NCBI RefSeq assembly: GCF_032452875.1
Contig: NC_083868.1
Coordinates: 120,168,312-120,232,311 of the forward strand
DNA: 64,000 nucleotides
Reading direction: 5' to 3'
Source of the DNA: Bos javanicus
Lineage: Eukaryota > Chordata > Mammalia > Artiodactyla > Bovidae
A program made the translations under genes and the position numbers. The notes under the pieces are model-generated. The model saw only the letters and a list, made by a program, of their open reading frames with translations. It searched no databases and was not told the origin of the DNA. Numbering within the stretch: the first letter of the stretch is position 1; the number at the start of each line of letters is the position of its first letter. Shown piece after piece: positions 21,674 to 34,769 of the stretch.

Positions 21674-21967
21674 AAACAAACAGACAAAACAACCACTTAA
21701 CAGGTATAAGTACATTTAAAGTTAGGAGTGACTTATATATACTATTCACCTATGTATAAAGTAGGTATCTAATGAGAACATACTGTATAGCACAAAGAAC
21801 TCTACTTAATGCACTATGCTGACCTGAATGGGAAGTCCAAAAGGGAGGGGACTAAATGTATATGTAATGGCTGATCAACTTGCCGTACAGTGGAAACTAG
21901 CACAACATCGTAAAGCCACTATACTCCAATAAAATTTAATTTTAAAAAAGAATAGATTAAAAAAAAA
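21674..21967 (+). mobile_element. L1 LINE 3' end with poly(A)
   Basis: Plus-strand L1 3' UTR (ACTATACTCCAATAAAATTTA terminus region) ending in an A-rich tail. TSD approximately GAAGCCACAA (21664-21673) against GAAAGCCACAA (21968-21978). Confidence 0.85.
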
Positions 21968-22150
21968 GAAAGCCACAATGACTCTCATGACCTTGTTTGG
22001 AAATCAAACACTGTCACTTCTAATGTACTTTGTTTGCTAGAAGTAAGTCATCACACACAGCCCACACTCAAGGAGAAAGGAGTCAAGCTCCACGTCTTGC
22101 AAGGAGAAGTATCAAAGAATTTTTGAACATATTTCAAAATCACAACATAT
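21968..22150 (+). mobile_element. Ancient interspersed repeat, right part
   Basis: Resumes the repeat begun at 21105: blocks CACTGTCACTTCT, CAGCCCACACTCAAGG and GGAGAAGTATCAAAGAATTT. Confidence 0.5.
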
Positions 22151-25100
22151 CCACCTACTTTCTACTCATCATTCCGTTATTTTGAAAGGATTCCGGACAA
22201 TGCATCATTTCATCCATAAATAAAAAACTCCACAATTTCAATCTCACAACTAAAATAGATAACTTTTTATATCATCAAGTATCCAATATGCTCAAGTATC
22301 TTTGATTTTTTTCATAAAATTTTTACAGTTGGTTTGATTTGTTTGGATCATTATCCAAACAAGGACCACCTATTACATTTAACAGTTTTCAAAGTGGTGT
22401 TAAATCCTCCTTTGATCATCTAATTTGAAATATGGTTGCAACCAGACAAAAGCATAAGATGGCGCTCTTTGTTAGTGGTCTTTTGAATGATATGCATTTA
22501 GTGCTTTGTTTCTACATTGCTTATTGTTTTTTTTCACAAGGAACAGTCAAGAAGCAAGGAAGCAGATTTTCCTAGGTTACCTTTGAACCTGGAATTTATG
22601 TTATTGCTTTGGTTATATTCCTAATAAGCCACAGGTGTACACTACAGGAGCGAGTGGAAACAAAGACGAGGTATGATGACAGTTAATTGTCCATAATCTA
22701 TTTATCCTGAGGAACACTTATACATCTGTTACATATTTAGGTATTTGCTACTTGTAGTTTTTTCATGATTTTTGAGCAGAGAGGCATCTATACCTAAAGC
22801 ACTATAAAAAGGAAAAATGCTATCAAGGGGCCTTAAAGTAGCAAGACAAAGAGAGTACAGCTTTTTGTGTCTGGGAAATGAATGGCTCCATTCATTTCAA
22901 TAGGGATTTTGTTTTATATGTACTGTATTAGGCTTGGGCACTAAACACTTGACTCCCATTTCAGAATGAATTACTTTGTTAAATGCAGGTATTTAAATAG
23001 AATAAAGCATTTTACAAAATTCTTTAATAAGTACATTTATCTTGTTTTATTGAATATTTTATAGCATTATCCTCTGTTTTTTCTCTAATGTGTTTTGCAT
23101 TATACATATATGGATGCATATATGCCTTTTATATATAAATATGCATGTTTTAAATTTATATATTAAAATAGCTCCTAAACTTTGTCCCACACTCCCATTT
23201 TTTCTTGTATTTTTTAACTGATTATAATTTTAGATCCCAATTTGCCAAAGTAAATGTTTAAGTACGATTATAGTTAATCTTATATAAATGACATTCTAAA
23301 TGTAAAATGTTCAAAATTTTTAAAAATGAAAGTTTCATGGCTTATTGTATTACAGCTATGTATGAGAAGTTTAGATTTAATCATTACTGAAAATTAATAA
23401 TTTATTTAGAAATATCTTAAACATTATTTGCAGGTGATTCTTTCTCCAGTCATTGACAGATCCACTTTTTCATAAAAATGCTAAATGATTTTCTCCTGAT
23501 AGTGTATTTCACTTTGAGCATTTTATATTAATAAATACTAAATTTATACATTGCTACATTACTCATTACTAAAAGAATTTGCACAACTTACTATGACAAA
23601 CTCTGTAGCTGACTTGTACCTGTTATTTGATGAAATGGCAAGAATATAATTACTAATAAATTCAAACTACTGCTCAACTTTATTTCACAAGGCACAACCA
23701 TTTACACCAAGAAGTGTACACAAACAAGACTCCTATTTGCAGCTGGCATTAAACTTTAAGAGCAGTTGACTTTGTTATCTAGATCCAATTTTTAATGCTC
23801 ACTGTTAAGTTTCTTTCTTTTTTCAATTTTCATACCACCAGAGGATGATTTCCTTAAGAATGTTCTCCCAGGTATGTTCAGAATATTAATTAGGCCCATC
23901 TATTTCTGCCGGGTAATAACAATGTCACAGGCTGAATGGACGCTGTGACCTGTGAAAGAACTATTCATATGCTTTCGTCTGCCCCAGTGCATTCTTTAAC
24001 AAATGAACATAGACCTTTTTCACAGTCATCTTAAATGTTTCAACTCTGTGTTTCATGTTTGGCTCTTGCATCTCCAACCATTTCTTTTCTGCCTCTTTTG
24101 GGGAAGACTTCCTTGCTACTCATTTAAATGCTTCTGCCTTTATGACTATTTTACTACCATACCTATGGGGCTTCTTACTGTATTTGCCTGTAACTGAAGG
24201 AGATTTTAAAGGAATTAAATTTATTCAGACTAAATCTTCTGGGGGATGCAAAGGCATCTTAAACAATTAGCAATAATTAAAAAGCATCTATTCAGACTGG
24301 ATAAAAGGTAAATAGATTTCATTTAAATATAGTGGTTAGTTGGTACAGTTTTCCCATTTGTATGCTTTAAAAAAAAAAAAAAACCTCCTGTTAGCAAATA
24401 ACTTTGAAATAGCAAAAGAAAACATTGGTTTCTGTCCTTTGTATAATTTTTTTTTTTACTCATGAGTAAAACTCTTAACAAATTGCTGTACTAAAAATTT
24501 TAATTATCTTTAATTTAGGTGGTATACCTAACACTGAATATGATATCAAGAGAATGGTGCATGAATAAAACCTAGATTTGCTTTTTAAATTAATCCAGAA
24601 TTAGTGTGGAACTGCTTAAAGGTTTACGGTTTTTTGACTGATTTTTTTTTTGTAAGTTTTGTTCTTATATTTATCTGCCTCAATGAAATATTTGCTTTGT
24701 GTATTCTAAGGGTAATATGTTTCATTGTGTTCTAAGTCATCCCTAAATTATTTCAAATTAGGACTTATGTATAGTCAGATAAGATAAATTATATTTTTAT
24801 TCAAGCACATTTACAAGAATACATACAGTATATGTGTAAATGTAGTGATACATAAAAGTAGCCTTATGCTCATATATGTACATATGAGTATCCACACACA
24901 CACCAATTTATACAAAAACAAATACACTTAAATTATTTTGCTCAAGAAATGCATAGTTTAGTAGATTAGCCAGCCACTTTTTGTGTTTGAGGAGGTACAA
25001 AGGAAGGCACTTAAAATCTAACTCTGTCACTTGAATCTAACTCCGTCATTGGATATCACAGTGTTTCATTCATCAGTATTTTAAGTAAAACCATATTTTT

Positions 25101-25640
25101 ATAAATGATATCAGTTAATATATTTTTAAATGAGGGACTGTGAAAAAATGTGACATGGGATAAAATAGGCTAGTAGAGAGAGAAAGATATGAAAGACTAG
25201 AGAAAATACTGAAAAAATGTGCAGACCAAAGATACATTTTTTTCAAGCACTATCCAAACTCATTCATTCTATAATAGTGAAAAATATGTGTAATGATTTT
25301 GGGGGCAAAGATAGCACCACTAAGATTAAAGCAGGCTGTTTTAAGGTTAAGCTTACAGATTCAATCTCCAAAAAACATTCATGCTTAACTCCACTCAGCC
25401 ATTTTACAAATATATTATAAACAAGAAATTACAAATAAAATAGAGGGAATAAAAAAGCCAGCTTTGGAGCAGAACGAAAAACAAAATGGAAGATTGACTT
25501 ATTTTCTAGTGATGACTGGTTACACAATCTCCAGGTGTAGGAAAGAGCAGGATGCTTGAAAGTGTTCTCAGTTTTTGTGAAACAAAGCACTTTTTGAATA
25601 ATAATGAACTACAGAAAAGACTTCATTAGAAAAAAAAAGA
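22151..25640. other. Unique intergenic DNA, free of ruminant-specific repeats
   Basis: About 3.5 kb, AT-rich, with no recognised transposon and no coding signal. Moderately complex sequence near 23420-24000 could be conserved non-coding DNA, but conservation cannot be judged from one sequence. Confidence 0.5.
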
Positions 25641-25644
25641 ATCT

Positions 25645-25790
25645 GAGTTTAGAAAATGGTTCTGCCATTTTCTCATTGTCTAAGAGAAATTTAAATTTAC
25701 CTCACCAAATATAAACTTTTATAAGGAGGATAATAATGCATTTCTTGAGGGGTAGTTGTAAGGATTAAGAAATAACCAAAGTGTAATAAT
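25645..25790 (+). mobile_element. MIR SINE (ancient)
   Basis: Ordered MIR blocks: GGTTCTGCCATTTTCT, AGGAGGATAATAATGC and GTAGTTGTAAGGATTAA, with the MIR core degenerate between. Confidence 0.65.
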
Positions 25791-26443
25791 ATAATCTCAG
25801 GGAAATGAAACAATAAAATTTCCCTTAGTCTCATGTGATAATGCTAAATCACTCTATTTGAAATACAGAAAAACAGTACCTTTAGTAAGATATAATAAAG
25901 AACTTTCATGAACATAAAGTAATTTATAACACAAAAGTCAAATATGTGTTTAGATGATATTTAGAAAGAATTCTAGGGCTACCTCAACTTGTAAAGTCCC
26001 TGAACTTTACCTGTAGGATGTATTCCTTTTCTAACTGGCATGGAAGATTGTGGTATATTCTTCTTACCATCCTTCTCTATGATCTATTGCTTATTCTGAC
26101 TTCTGGAGCTTACCTGGCTCACATCAGATGTATTCACCAAGATGGACCAAGGCTACCAGTCTTCTAGTCAAATATTTCAGCTTCTGAAAATGCTTGGCCC
26201 CCATTCCTAGTAGTTATTTCATTTCATAAAAGCCTTATTAGTAATTTTTAAAGTCCATATATTTTAATCAAATAATTATGCATTTAATAGTTTAGCTTTA
26301 CATTCTTAACAATCTAGCATTTTTGAAATTTACATTAGTGGAAAAAGACATATCTAACTGTTGTGCACTGACATTCTATAATTTGTACTTATAGATTTTT
26401 AAAATAGATTTAATGTGTATCGCTATCCAATAGAGTTCCACTA
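25791..26443. other. Unique AT-rich intergenic DNA
   Basis: Nothing recognised. Confidence 0.5.
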
Positions 26444-26456
26444 TGCTATGATTTTA

Positions 26457-26576
26457 CCCACTCCAGTGTTCTTGCCTGGAGAATCCCAGGGATGGAGGGG
26501 CCTGGTGGGCTGCTGTCTATGGGGTCGCACAGAGTCAGACATGACTGAAGCGACTTAGCAGCAGCAGCAGCAGCGT
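26457..26576 (+). mobile_element. Bov-A2 SINE, 3' monomer
   Basis: Single Bov-A monomer ending GAAGCGACTTAGCAGCAGC. TSD TGCTATGATTTTA (26444-26456) against TGCTGTGATTTTA (26577-26589). Confidence 0.93.
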
Positions 26577-26589
26577 GCTGTGATTTTAG

Positions 26590-28381
26590 AAGAGTTTCAA
26601 TATAGTATTCTACTAAGATGAACTTTTAAAATATAAATAAAAGAAATGCTAAAATTATTATCATTTAATAATATGACAAAATAAAACATCTGAGTTTTGA
26701 AAATTACATGTGCATAATTTCATAGAAAGAAGTATAACCAAAAAAGTTATTATGCTTCTGATTTTGATTCAGTAGAGATTTTCAAATATCAGTTTATAAA
26801 TGAGATGCCAAATAAATAAAGTGACACATAAATTATTGAAATTACTGGTTTGGTTATTGGCCACCTAGTTTACCTCAGTGCAGATAAGAAAAATCATATG
26901 AAATTAAAAAAAAAAAAAAAGACTTAACTACCAGATAAGGTGACTTTTGAAGACCATTCAAGGATATCCCATATTCTTTCAAGCTTGGCTAGAGACTATT
27001 AGTTTGGCTTTTGGGGATTTCTAGTATTACTTGTAACTAGCACTATTAATTGGCTTTAAAATTCCTGTGACTTTAGAAAGGCTTGCCCTCAGCTAAAATA
27101 ATAAAATTCATTTTTAATATAGAAGTTTCCCTAAAGAGATCTGTCCGAATATGAAAAACTGCAGCTTTATTAATGAGCTTATAATGACTTACTTTAATCA
27201 ACGGCTATCATCTTACAACATCAATAGTAGATCACATTGTCTTAATGTCCAGTAACATGATTTAATAGCTGCATTCTGGAACATACAGATTTTTATAATA
27301 TTTTATTTTGTGCTCTTAAAAACTATTAACATTCTTGCATTCTTATAAAATAGATATAACCCAATACAGATCCCAATTGAAAAATTAGATGAAAAAAGAA
27401 CATAGTGGTAAGATTGCTTTCAATATTACATCATTCTTTTAAGGTCAATAGAGGAAGCCTATTTTTTATCATAACTTTTTCTTCTGAATTTCACAACAGG
27501 CTATTCCCAAATGTAAAGAGATAATGTGGCATAGAAGAAAGATTTAAGTCAAAGTGGAAATTCCAGTTTGCCATTTATTGATCCTAAGGTCTTAGGAACA
27601 TTAAAGTCTTTAAAGCCTATTTTTTCCTCCAAAGAGAGAAAAATATTTCTCATTTCTCTGACTCCACGGAAACAAAGAGACAAGTTACCTAAGTTCTGTG
27701 TGATATGAAAAGTATAATATTTATCTTACAGAGTTGTTATGACTATGCAATAAATGAGGCAACTACAACTTACTTTTTTTCCCCAAAAACTATTAAACAT
27801 GAAAGTTTTGCCAGTCTGAGCATAATTCATGTCAAAGATCTGGAATTGGGAACTGAGGATAATAAAGTTAAAAACAACTTGAAATTTCCTGGTGAAAAAT
27901 AAAATTTTATATGTAGTCTATAAAAACTAATACATATATGTAAGAAAACTTTGAATAGTGATCAGTTCGTATTTTGCCTTTCCTTTAAATTTTCGTAAGA
28001 ACACGAAGCATTATGAAGGCAAAACTTCTGCTTCCAAGTAATGTTGGAATAAGTGATTTAAACTCCCAATGAGAACACCTAGAAAGCCCAAATTAAACAT
28101 TTTTTAAGACCTCCTTCAGTATATCAGATAATTTAAAAAATAGTGAGGACTCACAGGCTACAATTCAGAAAAAAAATATATCCCTACATTGATGCACTAT
28201 ATCAAGGGGTTATCACTTTTGTATTAGAGGCATCTACCAAGAGGTTGAGAACTAGTAATCTGAGAAACTAGAAGGATCAATACTGGATTCCAGTGTCTGC
28301 CAGAAAGTACTCTGAAATAAGGCTCTGAAAAGCTATTATCTAGGAATTAAAGGGCTGAAACCCACCCTAGAATGTGCTAAA
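26590..28381. other. Unique AT-rich intergenic DNA
   Basis: No gene. A poly(A) run lies near 26905-26920. Blocks near 27555-27620 and 27715-27760 weakly resemble MIR. Confidence 0.5.
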
Positions 28382-28390
28382 GTTTACCTT

Positions 28391-29897
28391 CAGTTCAGTT
28401 CAGTCGCTCAGTCGTGTCTAACTCTTTGTGACCCCAGGAATCACAGCACGCCAGGCCTCCCTGTCCATCACCAACTCCCGGAGTTCACTCAAACTCATGT
28501 CCATCGAGTCGGTGATGCCATTGAGCCATCTCATCCTCTGTCGTCCCCTTCTCCTCCTGCCCCCAATCCCTCCCAGCATCACAGTCTTTTCCAATGAGTC
28601 AACTCTTCGCATGAAATGGCCAAAGTACTGGAGTTTCAGCTTTAGCATCATTCCTTCCAAAGAAATCCCAGGGCTGATCTCCTTCAAAATGGACTGGTTG
28701 GATCTCCTTGCAGTCCAAGGAACTCTCAAGAGTCTTCTCCAACACCACAGTTCAAAAGCATCAAGTCTTTGGTGCTCAGCTTTCTTCATAGTCCAATTCT
28801 CACATCCATACACGACTACTGGAAAAACCATAGCCTTGACTAGACGGACCTTTGTTGGCAAATAATGTCTCTGCTTTTCAATATGCTTCATAACTTTCCT
28901 TCCAAGGGTAAGCGTCTTTTAATTTCATGCCTGCAATCACCATCTGCTGTAATTTTGGAGCCCCAAAAATAAAGTCTGACACTGTTTCCACTGTTTCCCC
29001 ATCTATTTCCCATGAAGTGATGGGACCAGATGCCATGATTTTTGTTTTCTGAATGTTGAGCTTTAAGCCAACTTTTTGACTCTCCTCTTTCACTTTCATC
29101 AAGAGACTTTTTAGTTCCTCTTCACTTTCTGCCATAAAGGTGATGTCATCTGCATATCTGAGGTTATTGATATTTCTCCTGGTAATCTTGATTCCAGCTT
29201 GTGCTTCCTCCAGCCCAGCGTTTCTCATGATGTACTCTGCATAGAAGTTAAATAAGCAGGGTGACAATATACAGCCTTGATGTACTCCTTTTCCTGTTTG
29301 GAACCAGTCTGTTGTTCCACGTCCAGTTCTAACTGTTGCTTCCTGACCTGCATGTAGGTTTCTCAAGAGGCAGGTCAGGTGGTCTGGTATTCCCATCTTT
29401 TTCAGAATTTTCCACAGTTTATTGTGATACACACAGTCAAAGACTTTGGCATAGTCAATAAAGCAGAAATAGATGTTTTCCTGGAACTCTCTTGTTTTTT
29501 TTTGATGATCCAGCGAATGTTGGCAATTTGATCTCTGGTTCCTCTGCCTTTTCTAAAACCAGCTTGAGGATCTGGAAGTTCACAGTTCACGTATTGCTGA
29601 AGCCTGGCTTGGAGAATTTTAAACATTACTTTACTAGCATGTGAGATGAGTGCAATTGTGCAGTAGTTTGAACATTCTTTGGCATTGCCTTTCTTTGGGA
29701 TTGGAATGAAAACTGACCTTTTCCAGTCCTGTGGCCACTGCTGAGTTTTCCAAATGTGCTGGCACACTGAGTGCAGCACTTTCACAGCATCATCTTTCAG
29801 GATTTGAAATAGTTCAACTGGAATTCCATCACCTCCACTAGCTTTGTTTCTAGTGATGCTTTCTAAGGCCCACTTGACTTTACATTCCAGGATGTCT
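28391..29897 (-). mobile_element. BovB LINE, 5'-truncated
   Basis: Reverse-strand BovB of about 1.5 kb with (CAGTT)n tail at 28391. Minus-strand open stretches of 157 codons (28418-28891), 184 (28878-29432) and 127 (29402-29785) cover the C-terminal domain, RT core with YADD (complement of 29145-29156) and the upstream RT block SNYCTIALISHASK and QAGFRKGRGTRDQI. Frame breaks separate the three, and a small deletion near 28888 removes part of the DSILKS region. TSD GTTTACCTT (28382-28390) against GTTTATCTT (29898-29906). Confidence 0.94.
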
Positions 29898-29920
29898 GTT
29901 TATCTTAAAGTGAAAAAAAA

Positions 29921-30121
29921 GTGACGTTGCTTAGTCGTGTCTGACTCTTTGCAACCCCATGGACTGTAGCCCACCAGGCTTCTCCGTCCATGGGATTTTT
30001 CAGGCAAGAGTACTGGAGTGGGTTGCCATTTCCTTCTCCAGGGGATCTTCCTGACCAAGGGATCGAACCTGTGTCTCCTGCATTGCAGGCAGACGCTTTA
30101 CCCTCTGAGCCACCAGAGAAG
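29921..30121 (-). mobile_element. Bov-tA SINE
   Basis: Full reverse copy, well preserved, with an A-rich run just left of its tail (29912-29920). Confidence 0.92.
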
Positions 30122-30225
30122 CATAGAAAATCCTGAGGGCCATTAAATTATTTTTGATTGCAAATGTCCTAGTCAACCACAAGGTTTCATTTCATATGAA
30201 TTATTGACCCTCAATCCAAATTAAT

Positions 30226-31092
30226 TGTTGTTGTTCAGTCACTAAGTCATGTCCAGCTCTTTTCAATCCCTGGACTGCAGACACCAGGCCCCTTTCATCC
30301 ACTATCTCCCAGAGTTTGCTCAAATTCGTGTCCATTGAGCTGGTGGTGCTATCTAACCATCTCATACTCTGCCCCTGCTTTCTCCTTTTGCCTTCAGGTT
30401 TCCCAGCATCACAATCTTTTCCAATGAGTCAAGTCTTCACATCAGGTGGCCAAAGTAGGGGAGCTTCATCTTCAGCATCAGTCCTTCCAATCAATATTCA
30501 GGACTGATTTCCTTTAGGACTAACTAAGTTTCATCTCCTTGCAGTCCAAGGGACTCTAAAGAGTCTTCTCCAGCACCACAGTTCACAAGCATCAGTCTTT
30601 GGCACTAAGCATTCTTTATGGTTCAGCTCTCACATCCATACATGACTACTGGAAAAAACCGTAGCTTTGACTATACGAATCTTTGTTGGCAAAGTGATAT
30701 CTTTGCTTTTTAGTATGCTCTCTATATTTATCATAGCTTTTCTTCCAAGGACCAGGTATCTTTTAATTTCATGGCTCCAGTCACCATCTGCAATGATTTT
30801 GGAGCCCAAGAAAATAAAATCTATCAGTGTTTCCACTTTTTCTCCTTCTATTTGCCATGACCTGAAAGGACTGGATGCCATGATCTTTCGTTTTTTTTTT
30901 TGAATGTTGAGTTTTAAGCCAACTTTTTCACTCTCCTCTTTCACTTTCATCAAGAGGCTCTTTAGTTCCTCTTCACTTTATGCCTTCAGGGTGGTATTAT
31001 CCATGTATCTAATGTTGTTGATATCTCCTCTGGCAATTTCAATTCCAGCTTGTGATTCATCCAGTGCAGGATTTTGCATGATGTACTCTGTA
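30226..31092 (-). mobile_element. BovB LINE, older copy, main segment
   Basis: Reverse-strand BovB with (GTT)n-rich tail at 30226, C-terminal domain and part of the RT. The catalytic box has decayed from YADD to YMDN (near 30995-31006). It ends at about 31092 in the AEYIM block, where BovB orientation flips. Confidence 0.88.
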
Positions 31093-31104
31093 TCATCACA
31101 CAAA

Positions 31105-31246
31105 ATGTGGATACTCTGTGGAAAATTCTTAAAGAGATGGGAATACTAGACCACCTCACCTGCCTCCTGAGAAAACTGTAAGCAGGTCAAGAAGCAACAG
31201 TTAGAACCAGACATGGAACAACAGACTACTTCAAAACTGGGAAAAG
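31105..31246 (+). mobile_element. BovB LINE, RT segment in flipped orientation
   Basis: Plus-strand BovB covering the LWKILKEMG to GTTDYFKTGK region, which is the part lying just 5' of where the minus-strand piece at 30226-31092 begins. Only about 50 bp of BovB is missing between the two. This fits a 5' inversion of one element. Confidence 0.85.
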
Positions 31247-31592
31247 AGACTCTTGAGAGCCCCTTGGACTGCAAGAAGATCCAACCAGTCAATCCTAAAG
31301 CAAATCAGCCCTGAATATTCATTGGAAGGACTGATGCTGAAGCTGAAACTCCAATACTTTGACCACCTTATGCAAAGAACTGACTTATTTGAAAAGACCC
31401 TGATGCTGGGAAAGATTGAAGATGAGAGAAGGGGACGGCAGAGGATGAGATGGTTGGATGGCAACACCAACTCAATGGACATGAGTTTGAGTAAGCTCCA
31501 GGAGTTGGTGATGGACAGGTGGATGCAGTTGGTGTGCTGCAGTCCATGGGGACTCAAAGAGTTGGACACGACTGAGTGACTGAACTGACTGA
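31247..31592 (+). mobile_element. BovB LINE 3' end fragment
   Basis: Plus-strand C-terminal region from the RLLRAPWTARRSNQ block to GACTGAGTGACTGAACTGA. It joins the preceding piece at a GAAAAG/GAGAAG microhomology. It is either an internally deleted continuation of that piece or a separate insertion. Confidence 0.87.
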
Positions 31593-34275
31593 CCACAGTA
31601 TCTATTGTTAATAATAAATTGCCTTCATTACTCAACTGAAATGGAATATTGTTTACAGGATTATATTATCAACAGGTATGTCAGGATTACCTATATTTTC
31701 TAACATCTTTTGATATTTGACTTCTTGAAGGAGATTCATGTTGACTTTGTTTACTTACCCCTACTCTCCAGTTTCATCACTACAATCTCCTTGGGGACAA
31801 AGTCTCTTTATCTTCTTTTTAGTTATTTCTTGTACATTTTGCACCATCTCTAACAGATAACAGGAATTATCTACACAATTAAATTTGAATAAAATAGTTT
31901 ACATAAATCAAGTTAAAACTAATTGATCTGAAAAACATATTCTCCAATAGTTGTTCTTTTCCTTTTGATTCTTGTCTAATACCAAATCTGTTATCGAGAT
32001 TACTTACCCTCTTGTTTAGTCTTGATCTGTAAATAAAGACATAATTAGTAAAATATTTTTTCACGTAAGAGATGGTTTTAGTTTCTTGGCTCTTGCAATT
32101 TGTCAGAGAGAGCATAATTTTTATGCTTCAATTTATTTGTATTTCCAAACACATACCAGAAAAAAATAAAGCCGTGTTCGATAGCACTTACCCTTAACAT
32201 AAACCTCTATATGGAGATCTTATCAGTTGAAAATAACAGATTAAATTAAAATCTGAAGATGCCACATAGAAATGGAAAATAATTAAAATCAAGATATTAA
32301 TTATATCAACACCAGTTTAACATATTAATGAAATTATAGGAACTTCCTTAACTATACCAAAACTTACCAATACCTGTGCCTGTGGAAGCCTCCTGATTTA
32401 TTGCACCTCCTTGCATTGCTGAGCCTGAAGAGCTTGATATGAACCTGTTCTTATTCTTGATAACTGAACCTCCTCTAAGCTATTCCTTTTATACTTACCC
32501 TCCCCATTCTAAGTCCCAGCAGAAGGTTTAATAATGGATTCCAAGATTAAGCATGACTTTCCACACATTTGGCTTAATTCATTAAGATGACTTCCCTCAC
32601 AATTCTGGTGTCTTAGCTGAGAAGGCTAGAATGCTGTGAAGCAGGCTGGCATCTCTATCTCTCTGCAGGCCATCCCCATGTGGCTGACTTGGACTTACTC
32701 AGGGCATGGCAATCTCAGAATAGTCTTTTTTGCATGGTGTTTGGCTTCCCCCAAAGTGCTCCTTCTAAGAGCAAGGAAGAAGCTACTATATACAACAAAT
32801 TTGACCTTAAAAATCACAGAGTTACTTCTACTGTCCTTTATTGATTATACAGGGCCCACCTAGATCAGCATAAGAGGAAACCACACAAAAGGATTAATAC
32901 TAGGAGGCATAGCTCACTAGGGCCATCTTGGAAGAGGCCCTGCTATCTTTTATAACCCCTTAAGCAAAAAAAAAAAAAAAAAACTAACAGAGACCATTTA
33001 TAAGAAATGTATTTTTGCCTCAGTAGCTTTTTCTCTCTTTAATTTTGAAACTATGAATTCAATAATAACCTCTGTTACATAACACAAACAATAATTTTTG
33101 CCCTGGGCAATATATGTGGTATGCAACAGAGATCCAGTGTGTATCTTTAGTTTAGTTTGTATATGTACTTCTGGTTTAGCACACATTTCTGAAAGGATTC
33201 ACAAATTCTTATTAAAATGCCACATGAAAGTATTTTAAGATATACTTGCTGAATACCTACCATATGCTAGGTGCTAGGGATATATCAATTAACAAAAATC
33301 GGTCTTATCTTCAGAGAGTTTAGAATTAGGACAAGCAGTGCTTGCTGTTTCCACATTTCAATTTCCCCTTGGACAGATCCTTGTATAGTTTATCCAAAAT
33401 TATTTTTCTCAGACCTTCACACCTTATCTGAAATGTCTTTCATGCTGAAAAGAAGCTGTCTTTCAGGTTGCAAAAAGAGTTTAGCAAATGAAACACAGTA
33501 TGAGTGATAAATGTTAACTATTTCTTCTCTCCTTCCCCTATATGATTTCACGTGGGATTTATTAAGAGAAGATGTATTTCTTCTTTTGGGTCATGAAGAA
33601 CATTTTTTTTTTCATCTGTATTCTCCAAGGAAGCTCATGGTGAAATAGATAAAATGTCAGAAATAATTAAGAAAAATGCAAGGGTATCCAACAACCTAAA
33701 ATTATACCTTTTGGTGATGCCTACTTTCATCTCCTCAGTCCCTTGACAGATATAAACACCAACTTATCACATCCTTTAGATGATGGTGTGTTAAATCAAT
33801 GTGAATGAACTCATGGGACAGTAAATGGGGAGGATGAAAAAATTCTCTTAGAAAGCAGATGTCATGGAATCTAGGAAGTCAATATACACTATACTATAGA
33901 TACAAAATCTAGAATCCTTCAGAACTCTTGTATTTAAAGCCTCCTAAATCTGTTTTATCATTTTTACTTGTTTCAATTATACTTCCATTTGATCAGTTTT
34001 TAACCTACTATTTTCTTTAACCACAGAAATTGCTTCTTTAAATATTTATTTCAGTTTTCCCCTCATCTTTCACTGTTAGCTATTTAGATCACTATGGTAG
34101 TAAAAACAACACAGGAAAAGTGGATCACTTGTATCAGAAACGTGATACCTCACAATCATGGGAATCTCCTTTATAAAGACAGCATATATTTCCTTACCTC
34201 AGTTGAAATACTTTTATTCTAGATGCACAAACTAATTTTAATGAAATGTACCTAAGTATCAGTTATTATTACTTT
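31593..34275. other. Intergenic DNA with scattered ancient repeats
   Basis: AT-rich, no gene. About 32600-32945 resembles the ancient repeat at 21105. About 33235-33345 has a tandem of blocks (AATACCTACCATATGCTAGG) typical of old L2/MIR-age repeats. A poly(A) run is at 32967-32984. Confidence 0.45.
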
Positions 34276-34406
34276 GATGGAGAATCCCATGGAGGCAGGA
34301 ACCTGGTAGGGTGCAGTCCGTGGGATCGCTAAGAGTCGGACACGACTGAGCGACTTCACTTTCACTTTTCACTTGCATGCATTGGAGAAGGCAATGGCAA
34401 CCCACT
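34276..34406 (+). mobile_element. Bov-A SINE, first monomer of Bov-A2
   Basis: Monomer with the CACTTTCACTTTTCACTT linker and the first bases of the second monomer, cut off by the next SINE. Confidence 0.85.
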
Positions 34407-34618
34407 TTTGTGTGCATGTGTGCTCAGTCATGTCCAATTCTTTGTGGGCCCCATGGAGTATAGCCTGCCAGTCTCCTTATGCCTATGGGATTCTCCAGAC
34501 AAGAATACTGCCGTGGGTTGCCATGCCCTCCTCCAGGGGATCTTCCCGACCCAAGGATCAAACCTGTATCTCTTGTGTCTCCCGCTTTGGCAGGCGGATT
34601 CTTTACCACTAGCACCAC
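34407..34618 (-). mobile_element. Bov-tA SINE
   Basis: Full-length reverse copy directly abutting the Bov-A monomer. Confidence 0.9.
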
Positions 34619-34631
34619 ATGATTAGCTATG

Positions 34632-34759
34632 CTACTGCTGTTAAGTCACTTTAGTCGTGTCCAACTCTGTGCGACCCCATAGATGGCAGCCCACCAGGCT
34701 CCTCTGTCCACGGGATTCTCTGAGCAAGAATACTGGAGTTGGTTGCCATTTCCTTCTCC
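34632..34759 (-). mobile_element. Bov-A monomer SINE
   Basis: Reverse monomer with perfect 10-bp TSD ATTAGCTATG (34622-34631, 34760-34769). Confidence 0.92.
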
Positions 34760-34769
34760 ATTAGCTATG

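Noticed and set aside
31105..31592. Single intact plus-strand BovB
   Set aside because: The RT piece jumps directly to the C-terminal domain at a microhomology; about 0.7 kb of element is missing.
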